Shown in pieces: positions 1 to 5,490 of a stretch of 12,544 bases of DNA; position 1 is the stretch's first letter, and every line of letters begins with the position of its first letter. Source of the stretch: Acidobacteriota bacterium (GTDB taxonomy: Bacteria; Acidobacteriota; Terriglobia; Versatilivoradales; Versatilivoraceae); contig JAPOZE010000288.1 in NCBI GenBank assembly GCA_026706225.1, positions 1 to 12,544 on the forward strand, read 5' to 3'. Below the pieces are notes generated by a model that was not told the DNA's origin, ran no database searches, and saw nothing but the letters and a program-made list of their open reading frames with translations. Position numbers and translations under genes: made by a program.

Positions 1-508
1 TCTGGAGCACCCGATGAGCGGTTTCCAGAGCTCCGCGTTGTTCCACTCTGCGGGCCACCTCCAATAACTGGGAAGGGGTGACGCCAGCTACAGGCTTGCC
101 TCCTATCCAGGGGAAAATATCCCGTTCCAGATGGCTGATGAGACGGCTGGAATGACTCTCGGCCCAATTGGGCCTGTGCCTGGCGAACCATTCGCGCGCC
201 ACGGCTTCAAAGCTGTTCGACACCTGTTGCCTTCTTGCAGCCTTCAATGCCCTGCGATGCTCACTCGGGTCAATCTCCCGTGTCAGCAGCCGCCGGGCAT
301 CCTCGCAACCTTGTCGGGCCTCTTTCAGGGAAACGTCGGGATAGACGCCCAAAGAAAGTCTTTTTTCCTTACCTGCAAAGCGGTACTTCAATCGCCAGTA
401 TTTGCCTCCCCGGGGTGCGACTTCGAGATACAGGCCGCGGCCGTCGAACATCTTTCTGGCCTTATTGCCGGGCCGGGCGCGTCGGATGGTAATGTCGCTA
501 AGGGACAT
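1..508 (-). CDS. P4-type tyrosine recombinase (integrase), N-terminal part; 3' end outside window
   Basis: The frame read from ATG at 508 stays open to the window edge (169 codons). It begins MSLSDITIRRARPGNKARKM and continues with a DGRGLYLEVAPRGGKYW stretch, then YRFAGKEKRLSLGVYPDVSL. These are hallmarks of the DUF4102 arm-binding domain of P4/CP4-57-like integrases. From about residue 100 (NSFEAVAREWFARHRPNWAE) the core-binding SAM-like domain begins. The catalytic domain (Arg, HxxR, Tyr) would lie left of the window, so activity cannot be judged. These enzymes insert genomic islands or prophages, commonly into tRNA genes, and here a tRNA-Arg lies 164 bases upstream in the same orientation, the usual arrangement. 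An AAGGAA ribosome-binding-like sequence lies about 12 bases upstream of the ATG. Family assignment is strong; whether the gene is intact is unknown. Confidence 0.93.
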   Translation of the reverse strand, partial: MSLSDITIRRARPGNKARKMFDGRGLYLEVAPRGGKYWRLKYRFAGKEKRLSLGVYPDVSLKEARQGCEDARRLLTREIDPSEHRRALKAARRQQVSNSFEAVAREWFARHRPNWAESHSSRLISHLERDIFPWIGGKPVAGVTPSQLLEVARRVEQRGALETAHRVLQ

Positions 509-509
509 G

Positions 510-560
510 TGGGGGCATTTCCTTGCAGTAACAATCCGAATGCCCCTAATTATGCCCCCA
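510..560. repeat. GGGGGCAT repeat cluster between integrase and tRNA (possible arm-type sites)
   Basis: Three copies of a short motif are visible. TGGGGGCAT lies on the plus strand at 510-518; the same 9-mer lies on the minus strand at 560-552; a 7-base copy, GGGGCAT, lies on the minus strand at 546-540. Two copies flank or overlap the integrase -10 box and the third abuts the integrase start codon. Short direct and inverted repeats beside an integrase gene commonly serve as arm-type binding sites for its N-terminal domain or as operators. The role is inferred. Confidence 0.5.
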
Positions 561-578
561 TTTTCCGTTGGTTGTCAA
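549..578 (-). promoter_or_regulatory. Sigma70-like promoter of the integrase gene
   Basis: On the minus strand a perfect -35 TTGACA (578-573) is followed, after an 18-base spacer, by -10 CATAAT (554-549). The expected start point near 541 would give a leader of about 33 bases before the integrase ATG at 508. It lies inside the region where GGGGCAT repeats occur, so integrase or another repressor bound there could control it. The promoter is inferred from consensus only. Confidence 0.65.
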
Positions 579-672
579 GAGATACTATTGGACAGGCATA
601 GACGATTGATCAGAGTATTCTATTGAAAATAAACCACTAATGAACTTAGTTGGACTTCTTTGGAAGGAAGAA

Positions 673-715
673 TGGTACGCCCGGCAAGATTCGAACTTGC
701 GACCTTTGGTTTCGT
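673..715 (-). other. Probable attachment site: 3' half of the tRNA-Arg gene
   Basis: P4-type integrases usually recombine within the 3' part of a tRNA gene (anticodon or T arm to the CCA end) and rebuild it. The integrase start at 508 and its likely arm sites face this tRNA end, so the core site is expected here. The partner repeat at the far end of the element is outside the window, so the exact limits are unknown. Confidence 0.4.
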
Positions 716-749
716 AGACCAACGCTCTATCCAACTGAGCTACGGGCGC
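673..749 (-). tRNA. tRNA-Arg (anticodon ACG), CCA encoded
   Basis: Read from 749 to 673 it gives a 77-base cloverleaf. The acceptor arm GCGCCCG pairs with CGGGCGT (a G-U closing pair). The D stem is GCTC/GAGC with loop AGTTGGATA. The anticodon stem TTGGT/ACCAA encloses the loop CTACGAA, which sets the anticodon to ACG. The T arm is GCAAG-TTCGAAT-CTTGC, followed by A and an encoded CCA. A34 would normally be deaminated to inosine so that one tRNA reads CGU, CGC and CGA. It sits immediately upstream of an integrase gene in the same orientation, so it is probably the insertion target of the element to its left. Confidence 0.97.
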
Positions 750-874
750 TCCGCGTGAGGGCCAGCGAGGCGAGGCTGTCTTTCTTCAAGCGACCCCATC
801 TTGTAACATATCTGCCCCGGCCGGATCAAATGGCCTGCGGGGCGGCATAGGGGCGGCGGGCTGCACGGCAAGAT

Positions 875-911
875 GTCGATACCGGGGACTATCGCCGGTG
901 CTCCTATCGAC
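875..911. repeat. Imperfect stem-loop in the tRNA-nitrilase intergenic region
   Basis: GTCGATACCGG (875-885) can pair with CCGGT (895-899) plus ATCGAC (906-911), giving an 11-pair stem with a 9-base loop and a 6-base bulge (900-905). It lies in the 293-base spacer between the tRNA start (749) and the nitrilase start (1043), where I found no supported gene. No T-tract follows, so it does not look like an intrinsic terminator. The role is unknown. Confidence 0.35.
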
Positions 912-958
912 GCGCCGGGAATATCACCCGTGTACCTCACCGATTAAGGGACAAGGAT

Positions 959-975
959 GCGGGCGGGACGCCCGC
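959..975. repeat. GC-rich perfect hairpin, REP-like
   Basis: GCGGGCG (959-965), loop GGA, CGCCCGC (969-975) form a perfect 7-pair stem, followed by GCTCCCGG. It lies 68 bases before the nitrilase ATG. Short GC-rich hairpins of this shape often occur in many copies between bacterial genes, but the copy number here cannot be checked. Confidence 0.45.
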
Positions 976-1042
976 GCTCCCGGGTGGGTGGGCGACTTCT
1001 CATAAGTCCGTCTTCAGCACACTTTCCATAGCGGAGGCAACC

Positions 1043-1888
1043 ATGCCTGACAAATTCACGCTGGCCGGGGTGCAGATGGACCCCACCTTGATGGACAAGG
1101 AAGCCAACCTCGCGGGGATGATCGATGCGGTGGAGCAAGCCGTCGCCAAAGGGGCTCGACTGGTAGTTTTTCCCGAATGCGCCCTGACGGGGTACTGTTT
1201 CGACAGCCTGCGGGAAGCCCTTCCCTACGCCGAACCCATTCCCGGGCCCTCCACCCAGCTCCTGGCAGGCCTCTGCCACAGGACCGGGGCCTACCTGGTT
1301 GTGGGGATGCTGGAGAAGGACGCTGATCGCTGCTTCAATGCGGCGGTCCTGATTGGACCGGAGGGGGTGGTGGGCAAGTACCGCAAGGTGCACCTGCCCT
1401 ATCTGGGAGTGGACCGCTTCGTGGACCCCGGAGATCTCGGTTTCGGGGTGCACCAGACCCGCCTGGCGCGCATCGGGCTCAACATCTGCTACGACGGATC
1501 CTTTCCCGAGAGCGCGCGCACCATGGCGCTCCAGGGAGCCGACCTGATTCTGCTGCCGACCAACTGGCCCACGGGAGCGGAGGAGTTCGCCGAGTTTCTG
1601 GTCAACGCCAGGGGCCTGGAAAACAAGGTGTATTCGGTGGCGGTCAATCGGGTGGGACGGGAGAGAGGATTCCGCTTCATCGGCAGAAGCCGTATCGCCG
1701 ACCCCTCGGGTCGGACCCTGGCCCTGGCCGGTCCCCAGGAGGAAGACATCATCTTCGGCGAAATCGATCCCTCCCAAGCTCGCGACAAGCACATCACCCG
1801 GGTTCCCGGCAAACACGAAATCAACCGCTTCAAGGACCGCCGGCCCCGGTACTACGGCAAGATCGTGGAAGCTTCCGACTCGGGTTGA
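1043..1888 (+). CDS. Nitrilase-superfamily carbon-nitrogen hydrolase (amidohydrolase)
   Basis: This 281-residue protein has the full Glu-Lys-Cys triad of the nitrilase superfamily: E45 in VVFPECALTGY, K115 in GKYRKVHLPYLG and C149 in LNICYDGSFPE. The length matches single-domain family members, and no signal peptide is visible, so it is probably a cytoplasmic amidase or N-carbamoyl hydrolase. The substrate cannot be fixed from sequence; the YRKVHLPYLG stretch resembles the carbamoylase/amidase branches rather than true aliphatic nitrilases. The start is supported by GGAGG at 1033-1037, five bases before the ATG. The last six residues (EASDSG) and the stop lie inside a 20-base direct repeat, and the gene overlaps the convergent sulfatase gene by 37 bases. 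It has no same-strand neighbours and appears monocistronic. Confidence 0.93.
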   Translation: MPDKFTLAGVQMDPTLMDKEANLAGMIDAVEQAVAKGARLVVFPECALTGYCFDSLREALPYAEPIPGPSTQLLAGLCHRTGAYLVVGMLEKDADRCFNAAVLIGPEGVVGKYRKVHLPYLGVDRFVDPGDLGFGVHQTRLARIGLNICYDGSFPESARTMALQGADLILLPTNWPTGAEEFAEFLVNARGLENKVYSVAVNRVGRERGFRFIGRSRIADPSGRTLALAGPQEEDIIFGEIDPSQARDKHITRVPGKHEINRFKDRRPRYYGKIVEASDSG

Positions 1889-3471
1889 GGGTCCGACTCC
1901 GACTCAGGGGGCGACTCGGACTGATCTTCCGACTCGGGTTGAGGGGGCGGCCCGGGTTGCCAGGGAACGGCGCCGGCCTTCTGGATTCTCAGCCGCAATG
2001 CCCGGGAGAGCCTGGAGACCGTTCCCGGGTCCTGTTCCGCCAGGTCGTGTTCCTCCAGCGGATCTTCCCTCAGGTTGAACAGCTTGAAGGGCTCGAAGGG
2101 GGAGTTCTGCAGCAGCTTCCAGTGCCCCTGGCGGACCGCATAGTAGTCTTGTCCCTGGTGGAGTCGCCCGCCCTCCCGGCGAACCCAGTGGAGGGTACGC
2201 TCCATCGGCGGCGCCATTTGACCCACCAGGGTTCTGAACAGGGATACCCCGTCGATCTCCGACTCCATCGTCAGTCCCGCCACCGTGCAGATGGTCGGGA
2301 ACAGATCCATGGTCAGCGCCAGCCGGTTGGACGAGGTGCCGGGACGGATTTTTTCCGGCCAGACCGCCACCATGGGCACCCGAATCCCGCCCTCGTACAT
2401 CTCCCGCTTTCCACCCCGCAGGTCCCCGCAGTTGGCTTCCGCCCGCGGGTCCCCGCCGTTGTCGCTGGTGAACAGCACCAGGGTTTCGCTGTCCTGCCCG
2501 TTTTCCCGGAGAGCCTCCATCACCTTTCCGATCCCCTCGTCCAGGTGCTCGATGAGGGCCACCAACCGGGCCCGCTCTTCGCTCAGACCGGCACCCCGCT
2601 GCGCCACTCGCTCCAGGAAAGAAGGCGGCGGTTGAGCCGGCACATGGGGGGCGTTGTAGGCGAGAAGGAGAAAAAAGGGCTGGTCGTCCTCTGCGCGTTC
2701 CACCAGAAAATCGATAGCCCACCGGGTGAAGAGGTCGGTGGCGTGTCCTGCCGGCTCGACGGTCTCCGCGTTGAAGCGCATGTGGTTCACGCCGCGCCGG
2801 GTGTGACGGAAATAGTCGTCCATCCGGTCGGCCAGGAACCCCCGGAACAGGTGGAATCCCCGCTCGTTGGGGAGATTGGGCGATTCCAGACCCAGGTGCC
2901 ACTTGCCGATGAGCGCGGTGTGGTAGCCCGCCTGCTGCAGCAGACCGGGAAGCAGCGTCGCCTGCGGACTCAGGTAGCCCCAGTTGATCTCGGGCTCGGG
3001 CCGAATGGTCCCGGGGACTCCTACGAGGTCCGGATACCTTCCGGTCAACAATGACGCCCGGGTGGGAGCCCCCACCGTCGAGTTCGCGTAAAACTGATTG
3101 AAGCGCATCCCCGCCTCGACCAGAGCGTCGATGTGGGGGGTCTGCAAGTCCTCGGCGCCTGCACTGGACAGGTCCCCGTAGCCCAGATCGTCCACCAGGA
3201 TCAAGAGCACGTTGGGGGGGCGGGGCGGCTCCTCTTCTTCAGCTTCTTCGCCTTCCTCCATGTCGTCGCCTTCCCCCGTGTCGTCACTTTCCCGAGATTC
3301 GTCTCCTTCCTGAAGTCCTTCGGCTTCCGCGGCTGCTTCAGCTTCATTGCCATCCTCGGCGCCTTGAGTCTTCCGAGTCTCCTCCCGCGACCCTTCAGGC
3401 TGAGAGGCATGGCATTCCGAACCCCAGTGAAGGGTCCACAGGGCAAGCGCCAACGCAAGCATGATCTTCAT
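1852..3471 (-). CDS. Secreted sulfatase-fold protein lacking the formylglycine cysteine (predicted pseudo-sulfatase)
   Basis: A 539-residue alkaline-phosphatase-superfamily sulfatase. I chose ATG 3471 over a TTG nine bases earlier because the GGGAG (3482-3486) is about 10 bases from the ATG but almost touches the TTG. A signal peptide (KIMLALALALWTLHW, probable cut after CHA) is followed by a Glu/Asp-rich segment (about residues 26-81). Metal and active-site motifs follow: DD at 94-95 (LILVDDLGYGD), GKWHLG with K190 and H192, APH with H276, SDN at 336-338 and GGK with K355. The signature that should read C-x-P-x-R reads GAPTR (residues 134-138): the nucleophile Cys is Gly, codon GGG. Formylglycine cannot form there, so normal sulfate ester hydrolysis is not expected. 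The C-terminus is a Pro/Ser/Glu repeat tail. It would be exported to the periplasm or cell surface. Fold certain; loss of activity inferred. Confidence 0.9.
   Translation of the reverse strand: MKIMLALALALWTLHWGSECHASQPEGSREETRKTQGAEDGNEAEAAAEAEGLQEGDESRESDDTGEGDDMEEGEEAEEEEPPRPPNVLLILVDDLGYGDLSSAGAEDLQTPHIDALVEAGMRFNQFYANSTVGAPTRASLLTGRYPDLVGVPGTIRPEPEINWGYLSPQATLLPGLLQQAGYHTALIGKWHLGLESPNLPNERGFHLFRGFLADRMDDYFRHTRRGVNHMRFNAETVEPAGHATDLFTRWAIDFLVERAEDDQPFFLLLAYNAPHVPAQPPPSFLERVAQRGAGLSEERARLVALIEHLDEGIGKVMEALRENGQDSETLVLFTSDNGGDPRAEANCGDLRGGKREMYEGGIRVPMVAVWPEKIRPGTSSNRLALTMDLFPTICTVAGLTMESEIDGVSLFRTLVGQMAPPMERTLHWVRREGGRLHQGQDYYAVRQGHWKLLQNSPFEPFKLFNLREDPLEEHDLAEQDPGTVSRLSRALRLRIQKAGAVPWQPGPPPQPESEDQSESPPESESDPQPESEASTILP
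1872..1945. repeat. 20-base direct repeat, 54 bases apart, at the convergent gene ends
   Basis: CTTCCGACTCGGGTTGAGGG occurs exactly at 1872-1891 and again at 1926-1945, with related CGACTC units between. The 54-base period equals 18 codons. On the minus strand the array encodes the Pro/Ser/Glu tail of the sulfatase-fold protein (PQPESE recurs). On the plus strand the first copy carries the last residues and TGA stop of the nitrilase gene. Confidence 0.85.
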
Positions 3472-3560
3472 GAAGTGCAATCTCCCACACGGCGCCTGAC
3501 CGCGTCACGATCCAATCCGGATAGTGTGCGGCCGGCCTCTGCCTCCCGGCTGATTGGGAA

Positions 3561-3588
3561 TGGCATTGCCGTGGAAACCCGCTACAAT
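3561..3588 (+). promoter_or_regulatory. Possible promoter of the rhomboid gene
   Basis: TACAAT at 3583-3588 is a good -10 match, with a poor -35 (TGGCAT, 3561-3566) 16 bases upstream. It lies about 40 bases before the chosen rhomboid ATG at 3629, in the 157-base divergent spacer shared with the sulfatase gene. Confidence 0.35.
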
Positions 3589-3628
3589 AGCCTCACACCG
3601 CCAGCGCACCTTCCCTCGAGGGGTTTTC

Positions 3629-4387
3629 ATGAATTACCGCTATCGATACGCTACCAGCTCCATTTCCTTCGGGGGGCCCCTGACACCCAGGGTGAAGTGG
3701 ATCATCATCGCCTGCGTGGTGGTGTTCGTGATGCAGGTCCTTTCGGGCGGGCTGGGCGGACCCATCACCGCCCTGTTCAGCCTCACCCCTGCGATGGTGC
3801 TCGGCAGCCTCTACCTCTGGCAGTTGTTTACCTACATCTTCCTGCATGGCGGCGTCTTTCACCTGCTGATCAATATGCTGATCCTGTTCATGTTCGGTTG
3901 CGAACTGGAGCGTTACTGGGGAAGCCGGCAATTCTGGCGCTACTTCCTGGTAACCGGAATCGGCGCCGGCATCTGCATCACGGTGGTCAACTTCTTTTCC
4001 TACCAGGGATCGACCTTGGGGGCTTCGGGAGCCATCTACGGCGTCCTGCTGGCCTACGGGATGACCTTTCCCGACCGCATCATCTACGTGATGCTGTTTT
4101 TCCCGCTTCCCGCCAAAATCGCCGTGATGGTCTTCGGGGGCATTGCCTTCCTGTCGAGCTTGTCCGGAAGCGACTCCGGAATATCCCATGTGGCTCACCT
4201 GGGCGGCATGCTGGTCGGCTACCTCTACCTGAAGCGAGGCCCCTCTCGCGGCCGTCCGGGAGCAAGCTGGTATCAACCGATCAAGGACGCCTACCTGGAG
4301 TACCGTTTTCGGCGGGCCCGGCAAAAATTCGAGGTCTACCTCAACCGGAAAGAGCGCCAACGCCGCGATAACGACACCATCCATTGA
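3629..4387 (+). CDS. Rhomboid-family intramembrane serine protease
   Basis: A 252-residue membrane protein with six hydrophobic segments, the length and layout of basic bacterial rhomboids. The catalytic Ser is S133 in GASGAIYG (TM4) and the catalytic His is H190 in AHLGGMLVG (TM6). The conserved HxxxN motif of TM2 is present (H78 and N82 in HGGVFHLLINM). The cytoplasmic C-terminus is strongly basic (RFRRARQKF...RKERQRR). Such enzymes cut transmembrane helices within the bilayer; the substrate is unknown. The frame extends 25 codons upstream, but MNYRYRYATSS is preferred because GAGGGG lies just before it and the upstream residues do not look like rhomboid sequence. It is divergent from the sulfatase gene and ends 14 bases before the convergent VWA gene. 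Confidence 0.94.
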   Translation: MNYRYRYATSSISFGGPLTPRVKWIIIACVVVFVMQVLSGGLGGPITALFSLTPAMVLGSLYLWQLFTYIFLHGGVFHLLINMLILFMFGCELERYWGSRQFWRYFLVTGIGAGICITVVNFFSYQGSTLGASGAIYGVLLAYGMTFPDRIIYVMLFFPLPAKIAVMVFGGIAFLSSLSGSDSGISHVAHLGGMLVGYLYLKRGPSRGRPGASWYQPIKDAYLEYRFRRARQKFEVYLNRKERQRRDNDTIH

Positions 4388-4401
4388 CCGGCCCAGACGG
4401 T

Positions 4402-5481
4402 TCAGAACCCGGCCTGGTTTGTCTCCGGAACGAAATAGGTGGTGCGGGTCCGCACCCGAAGGCTGGGGTCTTTCACCTCTACCCGGACTCGCCGCATGCC
4501 ACCCTGGTCGGCGGGGCTGTTGGAATAGTAGGCCAGGCTGAAAGTGTGCCTCAATTCATGGGCAACCTTGGAATACTCTCCCTTCAGGTCCGACAGGTCG
4601 GCCACCAGGAACATCTTTCCGCCGGTCTCGCTGGATAGCTGGCTCAATCGCTCGGTTTGAATCTGATAGACCTCCTCCAGCACCGAGAGGCTCAGCCGAG
4701 CGTTTTCCACGTAGGGATCCTCCTCCTTTTCCTCGCTTTCCCGGATATAGCGTTCCAGGATCTCTTTCTGCCGGTCCTTGTTCAGGATGGTGATGGGATA
4801 GAACACCGCATCGTCCTGGGCCAGCCGCCTGCGCAGTTCCTTGAAAGACACCCGGCTGGAGTTCTCCATTCCGTCGCTCAGCACCACGATGGCCTTGCGG
4901 CCGCTGCGAGTCCGCTGCAGGCTCTTGAGGGCCATGGCCACCCCGTCGTAGACCCGGGAGCCGCCGACGGAATAGGTGGACAACCGCTTGATGGCTCTTC
5001 GAAGCAGCTTGCGCCTGTTGGTGAACTTCTGAACTTCCTGGGGAAAAAAGTGGGTCTCGGTGACCGAAATCTGGTCGTCGGGACGCAGTTCCTTGGTGAA
5101 GTTGCGGGCAGCGTCCTTGATCAGCCTGAGGTTGTTTCGGGTGCTGATGCTGGTGTCGACCAGCAGCACCAGCTTGAAGGGAGCTTCCACCGGGAAAAAG
5201 GTCGAGATGTCCTGCCGGATCCCGTTCTCGAAGACCGCAAAATCCTCCCGCGTCAGGTCGGTGACGTTGTCCCCGTTTTCGTTCACCACGGTGACGTTCA
5301 ACACCACCAGGTCCACGTCCACTTCCAGGCGGAAAGATCCGTCCTCGTCCTGTGGACTTCCGGGTGGAGGGCTGTGTCCCGCCAGAGGCAATGGCGACAA
5401 GGGCGCCAGCCCGAGCAGGATCGCCATGGCGGTCCATGCGCAACGGGTGACCATGGCACTGGATTTTAGCACGGGTGACAT
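4402..5481 (-). CDS. Secreted VWA-domain protein, acidobacterial type
   Basis: A 359-residue protein with an N-terminal hydrophobic export segment (about residues 15-34). A beta-rich block (about 50-97; VVLNVTVVNENGDNV, then LTREDFAVFENG) precedes a VWA domain (about 103-320). The metal-ion-dependent adhesion site is DTSIS (D109, S111, S113), with D203 in LSDG; the position usually held by Thr appears to be S175. The end, AYYSNSPADQGGMRRVRVEV then LRVRTRTTYFVPE, matches the tail of the VWFA-related Acidobacterial family (TIGR03436, by recall). The molecular role of this family is not well defined; protein binding in the periplasm is likely. ATG 5481 lies 9 bases after the stop of the M16-fold gene, so the two are probably co-transcribed. 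No strong ribosome-binding site is visible; an ATG at 5454 is a weaker alternative. Confidence 0.9.
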   Translation of the reverse strand: MSPVLKSSAMVTRCAWTAMAILLGLAPLSPLPLAGHSPPPGSPQDEDGSFRLEVDVDLVVLNVTVVNENGDNVTDLTREDFAVFENGIRQDISTFFPVEAPFKLVLLVDTSISTRNNLRLIKDAARNFTKELRPDDQISVTETHFFPQEVQKFTNRRKLLRRAIKRLSTYSVGGSRVYDGVAMALKSLQRTRSGRKAIVVLSDGMENSSRVSFKELRRRLAQDDAVFYPITILNKDRQKEILERYIRESEEKEEDPYVENARLSLSVLEEVYQIQTERLSQLSSETGGKMFLVADLSDLKGEYSKVAHELRHTFSLAYYSNSPADQGGMRRVRVEVKDPSLRVRTRTTYFVPETNQAGF

Positions 5482-5490
5482 GGGGACGGG

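Noticed and set aside
944..1816. Minus-strand open frame of 290 codons
   Set aside because: It lies opposite the nitrilase gene, whose catalytic triad and ribosome-binding site are clear; the minus frame shows no family features.
1885..3054. Plus-strand open frame of 389 codons
   Set aside because: Antisense to the sulfatase-fold gene; composition typical of a shadow frame.
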